The notes under the pieces are model-generated. The model did not search any database. It was not told the origin of the DNA and worked only from the letters and a program-made list of their open reading frames with translations. A stretch of DNA of 64,000 nucleotides, from positions 198,620 to 262,619 of the forward strand of contig DDCY01000029.1 in the NCBI GenBank assembly GCA_002335865.1, read 5' to 3'. The position numbers and the translations under genes are program-made. This DNA comes from Saprospiraceae bacterium UBA1994 (GTDB lineage Bacteria > Bacteroidota > Bacteroidia > Chitinophagales > Saprospiraceae). Within the stretch, counting starts at the first letter, position 1, and the number at the start of each line of letters is the position of its first letter. Of the stretch, positions 34,406-43,476 are shown one piece after another.

Positions 34406-36316
34406 TTACTTCTTACCCTTTTTTTTAGCTTTGGCTTGTTGTTCCTGAAGAGCTTGCGCTTGTCGTATTTGCTCTTGTAATCTTTGAGCAAATGAATTTT
34501 TCTTCTTCGGTTTTTCTTTTTGAATATTAAGCTCACTTAGAATTTTTTCATCATCAAAGACAAATTTCTTAGTGATAACTGTTTGCAAAATGTTGATCAA
34601 GTTAGAGAAGAACATATACGTTGTTAATCCAGAAGCATAACTATTGAAAAACCCTAAGAACATTACAGGCATAAAATACTGTACATACTTCATCGCAGGA
34701 TTGGCGGACATATCCATATGTTTAGTATTGTAGTAGGTATATATCAATGTAGTAACTGCCCAAAGTAATGTGAATAGTGATATGTGATTTCCTAAAAAAG
34801 GAATATCTATACCATGTTGGAAAAATACATCATATGATGAAAGGTCGGTGGCCCATAAGAATGGTTCTTGACGGAATTCTATCGATGCAGGGAAGAATCT
34901 AAACATGGCATACCAAATGGGCATCTGCGCGATCATAGGCATACATCCCCCAAATGGACTTACACTATATTGCTGATAGATTTTCATAGTCTCCATCTGC
35001 TTCTTTTGTGGCTCTTCTTTATACTTTTCAGTCAGTTTAGCAATCTCAGGCTTAAGTGCACCCATCTTGGCCTGTGAAGCCAACATCTTATACATAAGGG
35101 GGTAGAGAGCCATCTTGATGAGGAAGATCAATACTAGGATCACAATACCTTTGCTCCCTATAAACCCTGACAAGAAACCAAAAAACGGCCTAATGAACCA
35201 TCTATTGATCGATCCGAATATAGAAGTACCATATGGAATGATCTCTTCTAATTCTACTCCATATTCTTTTAGATTTTCAAATTTGTTAGGACCGATATAC
35301 ATCTTCATATTGATGCTCTGATTGGCAGATTGGTCGTATGGCATTTCTATTTCTGATTTGATCAGTTTTAGAGCCTTATCTGAATCAGACTCTTGATCAA
35401 TCATCTTGGTCTCAAACTTGCCGCCAGTGAATGGGGTATTGGTTGTAATCAAAGAAGTATTGAAAAACTGATTAACATTTGCTATCCAATCTATTTTATC
35501 TTCTGACAAATCTTCGTCAGCGTCAGATACACATCTACAGTAATCTACATCTTCATCTTGATTGTCACGGAAATATACCGTTGAGTATGTTTGTTCAAAT
35601 TTATTGTTCTTTTCAAGTCTATTGAGGTAGCTGTCCCATTCGAGTGTGACACTTTTACGGCCAGTATCTAAATGTTGATTCATACCTACTAGATTGAGGT
35701 CGTAATCTACGTTGTAGCCATCATCAGCAAGAGTATATGATTGTTCGATATACCCTCCATCACTAGTCTTTGCTTTGAATGATATAGAATTGCCTGACTG
35801 TGTCGGAGTAAAATACAATTCCTCTGTATTGATCATACGTGCAGGTACTTTAGGAGTGCTTAGTTTATAGTTAAATCTATTACGCCCATCATTCATGAAG
35901 TATAGTGGTGTGTAACCTATATCTTCTCCATCTACTAAAGCACTTGACTTATAATCTTTGAGATGTGCAGAAATGATATTCCCCCCTTTATTGGAAAATT
36001 CAATTTTCACGTTAGGGTTTTCCAAGGTATAAGTCTTAGGAGACCCAATTGCTGCTGGAGCGAAAGATCCATAGATAGCAGTATTCTGTAGTTGGCGAGC
36101 GGAGTCACTAATAGTGACTGCTTGTTCTTGGATAGCGTCTGCTATTTTATCTTGTTCTGCTATTGTTGCTAGCTTTATTTGTTCGGACACAAGCGCTATC
36201 GAGTCTTGTATGGTAGTTTGTCGATCTATTTCAGCTTGCGAAGGCTGATTCATATATGACCACATAATCATGGTCATGAATATTAAGATAAAAGCAATGA
36301 TATTATTGCGTTCCAT
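34406..36316 (-). CDS. yidC: Membrane protein insertase YidC
   Basis: The 636 residues have an N-terminal transmembrane anchor (IIAFILIFMTMIMWSYM), a large periplasmic beta-sandwich domain (about 85-350) and the conserved C-terminal insertase core. The core contains GSKGIVILVLIFLIKMALYPL, KMGALKPEIAKLTEKYKEEP, SPFGGCMPMIAQMPIWYAMF and the last helices. It ends with a Lys-rich tail (KAKKKGKK) that could contact ribosomes. It inserts and folds inner-membrane proteins with or without SecYEG. The length is normal for the Bacteroidota form. Confidence 0.96.
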   Translation of the reverse strand: MERNNIIAFILIFMTMIMWSYMNQPSQAEIDRQTTIQDSIALVSEQIKLATIAEQDKIADAIQEQAVTISDSARQLQNTAIYGSFAPAAIGSPKTYTLENPNVKIEFSNKGGNIISAHLKDYKSSALVDGEDIGYTPLYFMNDGRNRFNYKLSTPKVPARMINTEELYFTPTQSGNSISFKAKTSDGGYIEQSYTLADDGYNVDYDLNLVGMNQHLDTGRKSVTLEWDSYLNRLEKNNKFEQTYSTVYFRDNQDEDVDYCRCVSDADEDLSEDKIDWIANVNQFFNTSLITTNTPFTGGKFETKMIDQESDSDKALKLIKSEIEMPYDQSANQSINMKMYIGPNKFENLKEYGVELEEIIPYGTSIFGSINRWFIRPFFGFLSGFIGSKGIVILVLIFLIKMALYPLMYKMLASQAKMGALKPEIAKLTEKYKEEPQKKQMETMKIYQQYSVSPFGGCMPMIAQMPIWYAMFRFFPASIEFRQEPFLWATDLSSYDVFFQHGIDIPFLGNHISLFTLLWAVTTLIYTYYNTKHMDMSANPAMKYVQYFMPVMFLGFFNSYASGLTTYMFFSNLINILQTVITKKFVFDDEKILSELNIQKEKPKKKNSFAQRLQEQIRQAQALQEQQAKAKKKGKK

Positions 36317-36727
36317 ATGTATCGTCTAAGGTTCTTATATAATGCTAGAATTTATTAGCTCTCGGTTTAGTAAAACCGGAATGCAAATGTACAATTTAGT
36401 TTAGCTAACTAAGCCGAAGTGATGGACGATCTTACTTCAATTATAGACGAATGGCTAATAATGGTTAGAAGCGCCATAATCTATTAGGAAAAAGTAGGTT
36501 GTTTTCATTGGGATATATTTTTAAATATGTAAAACTTACTAAATATCAACAAGTGTTGAGTCGAATGAAAATTATTCGATTATATCAAATATTTTTTGTT
36601 TAAAATATGGTATTTTATAAATTTTTAGATATTATAAACTGTAATTTAATAGAATAAATGAATATTGTTTCTTAAATTAAAGTTCAAATATTTTTTTATT
36701 TTATAATGCGCTAAATATCTTGGACCT
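36317..36727. other. Divergent intergenic region between yidC and the CBS-domain gene
   Basis: 411 bp of AT-rich sequence. CAAATGTA at 36384-36391 is TACATTTG on the minus strand, a -7 box for yidC about 68 bp before its ATG. A small hairpin CGGTTT/AAACCG (36363-36378) lies in the leader. Nothing else is recognisable. Confidence 0.5.
36384..36391 (-). promoter_or_regulatory. Candidate -7 box for yidC
   Basis: On the minus strand the sequence reads TACATTTG, matching TAnnTTTG, 68 bp upstream of the yidC start. I see no convincing -33 element. Confidence 0.42.
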
Positions 36728-37159
36728 ATGATGAATGAAGCTATACACACGATTATGACTAAAAATCCTATTGCGCTTTCTCCAAAACATACCATTGCTG
36801 ATGTGGAATCACTGTTTAAGCATCATCGTATTCACCATCTACCGGTGTTAGAAGAGGGAAATTTGATCGGTTTAATAACTACATATGATTTATGGAATCA
36901 TAGAAGTAGTAACCCAAATGAGACTTTTGTTACTGACGTAATGAATACACGGATAGTGAAGATCAGTATCAATGATAAAATAGGTACTGCAGCAGAACTA
37001 TTTCTAGATAATAGATTCCATGCATTGCCGGTTATGGATGGCGATAAGCTGGTTGGGATAGTCACAACATTTGATGTGCTGAAATATGAATTCAAAAAAG
37101 AATATGATAATATCATACTATACAAGGATGTATTTGAGCCTAATCTTAGGACTGCATAA
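36728..37159 (+). CDS. CBS-domain-pair protein
   Basis: The 143 residues consist almost entirely of two CBS domains. The first is IMTKNPIALSPKHTIADVES with HHLPVLEEGNLIGLITTYDL; the second is VMNTRIVKISINDKIGTAAE with HALPVMDGDKLVGIVTTFDV. Such pairs bind adenine nucleotides and regulate partner proteins. No fused effector domain and no same-strand partner are present, so the partner is unknown. Two adjacent ATGs offer the start. Confidence 0.9.
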   Translation: MMNEAIHTIMTKNPIALSPKHTIADVESLFKHHRIHHLPVLEEGNLIGLITTYDLWNHRSSNPNETFVTDVMNTRIVKISINDKIGTAAELFLDNRFHALPVMDGDKLVGIVTTFDVLKYEFKKEYDNIILYKDVFEPNLRTA

Positions 37160-37405
37160 TTTTCAATGCTCTAATAATAATGCAATTTAATGCCTCAATA
37201 GAGTTGTAGAGATAGCAAGCTCTAGTTTGATCTTTATTAAAGTGTATTTAATAGGTCAACCTAATGTGTTTGACTTGTATTAATGTGCTACTAAACCTAG
37301 TTTGTCAACAGACCTCCCAAAGTTGATTTAGAAAGATGTTTCGCAGGCTATAAACTAAATCACTTATATACAATCTTCAACGCTTCAATCCTCCAATATT
37401 ATGAC

Positions 37406-37413
37406 TAACTTTG
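37406..37413 (+). promoter_or_regulatory. Candidate -7 box for the subtilase gene
   Basis: TAACTTTG fits TAnnTTTG, 54 bp before the ATG at 37468. No -33 match is visible. The rest of the 308-bp gap after the CBS-protein gene shows nothing else. Confidence 0.4.
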
Positions 37414-37467
37414 GCTATATGTAAAAGACGATAAAGCTTTTTACTTAAACTAAATCATACCAAGGTT

Positions 37468-39735
37468 ATGGCAAAATTAGTGCTACTGGTTATTACTTCA
37501 GTTTTTTTGAATCCATTATGGGCTCAGACCATTTCAAATGACTTATTTAATAAGTGGGAGAATGAAAATAGAGTAGAATGTATCATAGTCATGAATGATC
37601 AATTAGATCTATATGACAAGACTAATGGTATGACCAAGGATGAAAAAGCTACATACGTCTATCAATCATTGAAAGCTCATTCGGCTCAATCACAAAGATT
37701 ACTTCAGCTTCATATAGCAGATAAAGGTATCAAGCATCATTCATTTTTTGCTTTTAATGGTATGCAGGCATGGATGACATTGGACGAGGCTGAATATATG
37801 GCGTCGAATTTTGATATAGATCGGATAATACCTAATGTACAGACCAGAGTGGAAAGACCTTATACGAATGATGAATATATCGCTACAATGAGGACTGATG
37901 CTGAATGGGGTATTAGGCAAATCAAAGCCGATACTGTATGGGAAATGGGAATCAGAGGTGAGGGGGTAATCGTAGCTGGTCAAGATACAGGATATGACTA
38001 TGATAATCCGGCGATACTTACTAAATATCAAGGCTATAGCTCAGATACAGTCATACATGATTACTGTTGGCACGATGCTATACATGAGCTGAATCCCATG
38101 CACGGAGACTCAGATAATGATCCCGCCAATAATCCATGTGGACTTGATAGCACAGAGCCTTGTGATGATCACGCTCACGGATCTCATACTATGGGTACGA
38201 TGGTTGGTGGAAATGATACTCTCAAGATAGGTGTAGCACCTGATGCCAAGTGGATCGCTTGTCGTAATATGGATAGAGGTTATGGAAGCCCAGTTACCTA
38301 TACAGAATGCTATGAATGGTTTCTAGCACCTACAGATATCAATGGGCAAAATCCTGATCCTACAAGATCACCTCACGTTATTAATAATAGTTGGGGCTGT
38401 CCTCCAAATGAAGGCTGTAATCTTGATAATTTCTTCATGATGGAGACTGTGATTAATAACCTGACTGCAGCAGGTACTGTGGTAGTTGTCTCAGCCGGGA
38501 ATGATGGCAGTTCATGCGGAACGATAAGTAATCCTTCAGCGATATTCGAAAATTCGTTTGCTGTGGGAGCTTCTAGGGAAGATGATACAAAAGCAGGATT
38601 TAGTAGTATTGGTCCTGTACTCGTTGATAGTTCTTACAGGATCAAACCCGACGTAGTAGCTCCAGGAGTTAACGTATTGTCTATCGATCATCAAGGAGGA
38701 TTTAATAGTTGGGGAGGTACAAGTATGGCTGGCCCTCATGTGGCTGGAGCTGTTGCGCTTATTATCAGTGCCAATCCAGATCTCGCTGGACAAGTAGATG
38801 TGATCAAGGATATCCTAAAAAGTACGGCAGTAACATTAGTAGATGATGCAGTGTGTGGTGATATATCGTCAATGGACGTTCCTAATTTCTATTATGGCTA
38901 CGGACGAATAGATGCCTTAGCTGCAGTAGAGATGGCTATGAATATACCTTGTTCGGTGGATGCTGGAGATGATGTGATCTTATGTCACGATTTAGATGAA
39001 TCAATAGGCACTCTCATAGGGCAATTGCTAACGAGTAATATAGTATCTCATACTTGGACAACTGATCCTAGTATTTCAGATCTGGGTAATATTACTTATG
39101 CTTCTGATATGCTTTCGGATACCACTATTCTAAACTCTGAAGTTGGTTATTTAAATGATCCGAAAAAGACCTTCTACTTAACTGGGACTACTTCTACAGG
39201 TGTTACTTGTGTTGATTCTATGGTTATATATTCTACTAATTGGAGCTATACATCGCAAGAGCCAATTTCTGCCATCGCTGCAGGAGATTCTATAGGAATT
39301 TACTCTATCGCTGAGAGCAATTGGCCTAGTGAATATCTTTGGTCACCAGATTATAATATATCTGATATAACGGATAGAAGTCCTCTAGTATGGAACGATA
39401 CGACTCAGTATTATGATTTGATAATTACCGATTCCATGGGGTGTAAAGTTGAGATTGGCTGGTTAGTGAATGTATTAACTACATCTACTTATGATCCGAA
39501 TCAAATAATAGATATTAATGTAGCTTCTAATCCGAATCAAGGTGATTTTACACTTAGTGTATCTGAAGGAATAATAAGTAATTTGCAGCTTTATGATATT
39601 TCTGGAAAACTTATTTTTGTTACTAAGAGCTCTAGTGACATGATTGCCATCGAAGGATTAGATAGCGGCACATATTTTTACATAGCTAATGTAGGAGATA
39701 AGCTTAGTGTAGGTAAAATACTGGTTATAAAGTAG
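37468..39735 (+). CDS. Secreted S8 (subtilisin-like) serine peptidase with T9SS sorting domain
   Basis: The 755-residue protein has a signal peptide ending LWAQ, then a propeptide-like region (about 20-135). The S8 catalytic domain has all of the triad: Asp173 in AGQDTG, His237 in HGSHTMG, Ser419 in GTSMAGPHVAG; NNSWG supplies the oxyanion Asn. A Cys-containing beta region follows (about 495-670; SVDAGDDVILCHDLDE). The final 75 residues form a T9SS sorting domain with NPNQGDFTLSV and a terminal GKILVIK. It should be an extracellular or surface protease for nutrient acquisition. Confidence 0.93.
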   Translation: MAKLVLLVITSVFLNPLWAQTISNDLFNKWENENRVECIIVMNDQLDLYDKTNGMTKDEKATYVYQSLKAHSAQSQRLLQLHIADKGIKHHSFFAFNGMQAWMTLDEAEYMASNFDIDRIIPNVQTRVERPYTNDEYIATMRTDAEWGIRQIKADTVWEMGIRGEGVIVAGQDTGYDYDNPAILTKYQGYSSDTVIHDYCWHDAIHELNPMHGDSDNDPANNPCGLDSTEPCDDHAHGSHTMGTMVGGNDTLKIGVAPDAKWIACRNMDRGYGSPVTYTECYEWFLAPTDINGQNPDPTRSPHVINNSWGCPPNEGCNLDNFFMMETVINNLTAAGTVVVVSAGNDGSSCGTISNPSAIFENSFAVGASREDDTKAGFSSIGPVLVDSSYRIKPDVVAPGVNVLSIDHQGGFNSWGGTSMAGPHVAGAVALIISANPDLAGQVDVIKDILKSTAVTLVDDAVCGDISSMDVPNFYYGYGRIDALAAVEMAMNIPCSVDAGDDVILCHDLDESIGTLIGQLLTSNIVSHTWTTDPSISDLGNITYASDMLSDTTILNSEVGYLNDPKKTFYLTGTTSTGVTCVDSMVIYSTNWSYTSQEPISAIAAGDSIGIYSIAESNWPSEYLWSPDYNISDITDRSPLVWNDTTQYYDLIITDSMGCKVEIGWLVNVLTTSTYDPNQIIDINVASNPNQGDFTLSVSEGIISNLQLYDISGKLIFVTKSSSDMIAIEGLDSGTYFYIANVGDKLSVGKILVIK

Positions 39736-39804
39736 ATACAATAAGTTTAAAACTCATATTTACCATCTTTGTAATTCTTATTTAAAATATTCAAGGCGAC
39801 AATA

Positions 39805-40626
39805 ATGCATAATACAATCATCAATATCCCTAAAATTCAACATTTAGATTCTGGCAATTTTTTTCTTATTTGTGGCCCTTGTGCGATTGAAGGACGAGAT
39901 ATGGCAATGTCCATTGCAGAGAAAGTAAAACGTATCACAGATGATCTCAAGATACCTTATGTGTTCAAAGGATCATACAGGAAAGCCAATAGGAGCTCTA
40001 TCGATTCATTCACAGGGATTGGTGATGAGAAGGCTTTAAAAATATTAAAAGAAGTAGGAGAAACCTTTGATCTTCCGACGACTACAGATATCCATACAGA
40101 CGAAGAAGCAACAATAGCTGCGGAGTATGTCGATGTTCTGCAGATTCCAGCATTTCTGTGTCGTCAAACTAATCTACTTGTTGCAGCCGCTAAAACGGGC
40201 AAGACCGTGAATATCAAAAAGGGACAGTTTATGGGTCCAGAGTCAATGCAATTTGCCGTGAATAAAGTGATAGAAAGTGGAAATAACAACGTAGGGCTTA
40301 TCGAACGTGGGACTACTTTTGGTTATCAGGATATGGTGGTAGATTTCAGAGGTATACCTCTGATGCAAGAGACAGGAGTACCAGTGATTATGGACTGTAC
40401 ACACTCACTACAGCAACCTAATCAATCAACAGGTATAACTGGAGGTAAGCCTGCTTTAATAGAAACAATAGCTAAAGCTGCTGTGGCTGTTGGTGTAGAT
40501 GGGCTGTTTTTAGAATCACATCCAGATCCAAGTATAGCTAAGAGTGATGGAGCTAATATGTTGCCATTAGATCAGCTTCAAGGGTTGTTAGAAAAATTAG
40601 TAAGAGTTAGAGCGGCCGTGACGTAA
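39805..40626 (+). CDS. kdsA: 3-deoxy-8-phosphooctulonate synthase
   Basis: The 273 residues match KdsA: FFLICGPCAIEGRDMAM, YVFKGSYRKANRSSIDSF, QIPAFLCRQTNLLVAAAKTG, KKGQFMGPESM and VIMDCTHSLQQPN. It condenses arabinose 5-phosphate and phosphoenolpyruvate to KDO 8-phosphate for lipopolysaccharide. The Cys in MDCTHS and the C-terminal region are of the metal-dependent type as far as I can judge. It is 69 bp after the protease gene and is followed by about 240 bp without a gene. Confidence 0.95.
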   Translation: MHNTIINIPKIQHLDSGNFFLICGPCAIEGRDMAMSIAEKVKRITDDLKIPYVFKGSYRKANRSSIDSFTGIGDEKALKILKEVGETFDLPTTTDIHTDEEATIAAEYVDVLQIPAFLCRQTNLLVAAAKTGKTVNIKKGQFMGPESMQFAVNKVIESGNNNVGLIERGTTFGYQDMVVDFRGIPLMQETGVPVIMDCTHSLQQPNQSTGITGGKPALIETIAKAAVAVGVDGLFLESHPDPSIAKSDGANMLPLDQLQGLLEKLVRVRAAVT

Positions 40627-40868
40627 AGGAGTAATTAAAATTATTACAGTATATGCAATTGAGCTTAATTATTTTATTATTCTAATAAAAGGAATTCCAC
40701 AAATCGATACTGTTAAGGCTGAGTCGTTAATTAAAGGGCAAATAGATATATCAGAATAGGAAGAAACGGAACTTGCGTGACCTACTCATTGATGGAGGTG
40801 TAAGATTTGGGTTTAAAAATTATGTTTTGATTGAAAAGACTAATTGGCATTGTTAAAATGTTACCAAA

Positions 40869-40907
40869 AATAAGTCCCTGTAACTGACATCGTTACAGGG
40901 ACTTATT
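40869..40907. terminator. Strong bidirectional terminator between kdsA and the TlpA-like gene
   Basis: A perfect 16-bp stem (AATAAGTCCCTGTAAC at 40869-40884 with its complement at 40892-40907) encloses a 7-nt loop. A runs precede it and T-rich sequence follows, so it works in both directions. It lies 24 bp past the stop of the minus-strand gene and 243 bp past kdsA. Confidence 0.85.
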
Positions 40908-40930
40908 TTATCAGTTTTCAAAGAGAGGTG

Positions 40931-42040
40931 CTATAAAAACTTTTTCACTTGATCCTCTAGGTTGGACCTAGGATTGATCGCAGCAATATTGCCTTCTTTG
41001 TCAATAAGGAATGTCTTAGGAATGCTTCTAACTCCGTACAAAGCTGCAGCTTGAGATTCCCACTTTTTGAGATCACTTACATGATTATCCCACGAGAGTT
41101 TATCTTTTTTGATCGCTTGCTCCCATCTATCTTCAGATTTCTTAAGCGCTTTGGCGATCTTCTCTTTTGAATCGTATCTTTTTTTGGTACGTGCATCTAA
41201 ACCATCTAGAGATACACTGTATACGTCAAATCCTTTATTCTTGTACTTGTGATATACTTCCACTACGTGAGGATTAGCCTTACGACATGGTCCACACCAA
41301 CTTGCCCAGAAGTCAAGTAATACTACGCTTCCTTTTAAGTCCGAAAGTTTTCTGTTTTTACCATCTAATCCAGGAAGGTCGATCTCAGGTGCAGGAGCTC
41401 CAATTCTAACATTACCACTTGCTTGTGATTTGAGGTATTTGTTTTGTAGATCTGTAGCTGCTCCTTTATATGCCATTGACAAAGGAAGGTCAGGGTATTT
41501 TTCTCTCATGTTTTTACTTACGTACATATGCAGACTTGCAAATTCTGTTCTGAATCTAAAAAGTTTAGATCCAAGAGCATAACCTACTAATGGGTTGGCT
41601 TCCTTTGTTGCCTTTATAAGAGCATCAGTATCTAAGGATTTATCAATATATTGGCCTACTATGGAGATATAATTCTCAGTCAAAACACTTCCTGTTACTT
41701 TGTAATCAAGTTTTTTTAGGTTTTCGAGATCTCCAAGGATTTTTACATTAGTATCTGTACTTTCCAGCACTATTTCAGCATTTTGTACGCCTAACCTTAC
41801 CCTATATAATCCTGGTTCAATGCCTTCTGGAAAATTGAAAGAGAAGTTTCCTGGGCCATCTGTAGTGCCGCTGGCTATGACTTCGTTTGCATTATCTACT
41901 CCCATTTTATCGAAATAAACCCCCATGTCAGCCGCATTATTGATAGTGCCAGATATAGTAGTTCCACTAAGTTGTGGTTGTTTACAAGAGGCAAATGCTA
42001 AGACTACGAGCAGCAATAAGATTGATTTAATGTAATTCAT
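40931..42040 (-). CDS. TlpA-like thiol-disulfide oxidoreductase lipoprotein with DUF4369 domain
   Basis: The 369 residues have a lipobox (LAFASC, Cys19), an N-terminal DUF4369 beta domain (about 25-120; SGTINNAADMGVYFDKMG), a helical linker and a C-terminal thioredoxin fold. The redox motif is WASWCGPCRKANP with Cys249 and Cys252, and SIPKTFLIDKEG supplies the cis-Pro. An insertion of about 40 charged residues lies between the active site and the cis-Pro (KEKIAKALKKSEDRWEQAI). It probably reduces or shuffles disulfides on periplasmic proteins, including cytochrome c apoproteins. It is monocistronic, with a strong terminator. Confidence 0.9.
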   Translation of the reverse strand: MNYIKSILLLLVVLAFASCKQPQLSGTTISGTINNAADMGVYFDKMGVDNANEVIASGTTDGPGNFSFNFPEGIEPGLYRVRLGVQNAEIVLESTDTNVKILGDLENLKKLDYKVTGSVLTENYISIVGQYIDKSLDTDALIKATKEANPLVGYALGSKLFRFRTEFASLHMYVSKNMREKYPDLPLSMAYKGAATDLQNKYLKSQASGNVRIGAPAPEIDLPGLDGKNRKLSDLKGSVVLLDFWASWCGPCRKANPHVVEVYHKYKNKGFDVYSVSLDGLDARTKKRYDSKEKIAKALKKSEDRWEQAIKKDKLSWDNHVSDLKKWESQAAALYGVRSIPKTFLIDKEGNIAAINPRSNLEDQVKKFL

Positions 42041-42230
42041 TAATATTCGTATTTATGTATTTAAGTCCAATGAAAAAACTTTATATCCAAAGGCATTATA
42101 TTCAGTTAATAATGCAAATATATAGAATATGATCTGTAAGTCAATATATACATATCAAGACCATTAATTTATCTTATTATAAGTTATTAAGACCCTTGAT
42201 TTCTGTCATCTTGTTCCTGACAGAAACATA

Positions 42231-42833
42231 TTACCCAATTAGATAATTGATCAAGAAAAAGGCTATAAGGATTATCCATAATCCATCGAGAAAGTGCCAA
42301 TAGATGTTTAGGAGGTCTAATTTTCTCTTTTTTTCAGGATCGGCAAAATACAATAATACTGTAATGGGGGACTTCATCTTCTTATGAGCAGTAATAAGGA
42401 ATAATGCAAGGAAAGGAATGCCAAAGAAAACATGAGCAAAATGAGCTCCTGCGATTAAATACATATAGGCACTCATAGTGCTATTTGTAGCAAAAAGCTC
42501 TATCTCTTGCAATTGTATATAGGCTATAATCTGACTAATTAGAAAACCTGTAGTAAGCAATAAAGTGATGCCTAGATAAAGTTTATACTTTTCAGTCTGG
42601 TCTGAGAGGTATGATTTTTTAGTCTTTACAATTGTCCAACTGCTTGCTAGGAGTAATAATGTGTTGAAATAAAATAGATTAGGTAATTGTATGGGATCAA
42701 TGCCTGACTGTAATCTGTTGTACATATATGATCCGACAAACCCTACAAATAAAGCAGTCACTCCCATGAGCAGTAGACCCATCATGATATAATAGGGATG
42801 AATAAGATAGTTTCGTTGATCTCGAATATTCAT
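42231..42833 (-). CDS. Cytochrome c oxidase subunit III-like protein
   Basis: I start at ATG 42833 (200 residues), as the extra 10 codons upstream begin with TTG. Five hydrophobic helices and the COX3 features are seen: LLMGVTALFVGFVGSYMY, AGAHFAHVFFGIPFLAL and a final IYWHFLDGLWIILIAFFL. Subunit III supports heme-copper oxidases without holding cofactors. No subunit I or II gene is nearby, so it is an orphan copy of uncertain partner. Confidence 0.85.
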   Translation of the reverse strand: MNIRDQRNYLIHPYYIMMGLLLMGVTALFVGFVGSYMYNRLQSGIDPIQLPNLFYFNTLLLLASSWTIVKTKKSYLSDQTEKYKLYLGITLLLTTGFLISQIIAYIQLQEIELFATNSTMSAYMYLIAGAHFAHVFFGIPFLALFLITAHKKMKSPITVLLYFADPEKKRKLDLLNIYWHFLDGLWIILIAFFLINYLIG

Positions 42834-42885
42834 GGCTTCATAATTCTTAGAATAAATTAACAATATATGGCATCGTTTGTTTCTT

Positions 42886-42893
42886 TAACTTTG
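42886..42893 (+). promoter_or_regulatory. Candidate -7 box before the chimeric ORF
   Basis: TAACTTTG fits TAnnTTTG, 23 bp before the ATG at 42916. It may be the surviving promoter of the esterase whose N-terminus remains there. Confidence 0.4.
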
Positions 42894-42915
42894 AAATAAT
42901 AAATAAGCAATCATA

Positions 42916-43137
42916 ATGTCGAATGTACAGCATCATAAATTGAAAGTCTCTCGTACTGCTCAGGTATTCACTTATGGTAATAAAGAATCCGCTAGGCTAG
43001 CTGTGCTTGTATGTCGTGGATATGCTCATCTAAAATCAATATCTAGATCAGATGTTGCAAAGTTTATATTAGATGCTGTAACAGATTCACAATGGGATGG
43101 AAGTCCAGGTGTTCTTTTAGGAGGTGATAAATCGTAG
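42916..43137 (+). pseudogene. Chimeric 73-codon ORF made of two unrelated gene ends
   Basis: Residues 1-37 (MSNVQHHKLKVSRTAQVFTY, then AVLVCRGYAHL) resemble the N-terminus of the Bacteroidota phospholipase/carboxylesterase-type alpha/beta hydrolases (family: VCHGYGQL). From about residue 40 the sequence changes to ISRSDVAKFILDAVTD, which resembles the C-terminus of atypical short-chain dehydrogenases (ISRADVA pattern). Neither catalytic core is present. The simplest reading is a deletion that joined the start of one gene to the end of another in frame. Whether the fusion is translated is unknown. Family calls are from memory. Confidence 0.5.
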
Positions 43138-43476
43138 TATTCTTAATGAAGCACAACGGGTAATGATATGTGGAGTCACGACGTAGGAGGGATTCCATCA
43201 TATCTATTGTTATCTGTAGTTTCTTATTGTATCAATCATTATTTAATTTTTGAAAATTCGCAATAAGACTTCGAATTCAAATTCATTTTTTTATCAAATG
43301 TATACTAGCCCAATGTATAGTTAGGGAGTTGATTTAGACATCTAAACCCACATAGTTTACACTACAGAATTAGTTAATTTTAAATATTGTTTTTTTTTGT
43401 AAAAGCTCTTATTCAAATTTATTTTTCTCTAATACTTCAAGTTACTGGCTTACTTGATTAATCCTTTCATCTACGG
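43138..43476. other. Intergenic region with no recognised gene
   Basis: 339 bp of AT-rich sequence between the chimeric ORF and the G8-domain gene. I see no protein-like frame, RNA gene or clear terminator. Confidence 0.5.

Noticed and set aside
40627..40760. Short plus-strand frame after kdsA with protein-like ending (KAESLIKGQIDISE)
   Set aside because: No start codon, about 45 codons only, and no family recognised; probably chance.
42231..42833. COX3-like gene as part of a terminal oxidase operon
   Set aside because: No oxidase subunit I or II or assembly gene is adjacent; treated as an orphan.
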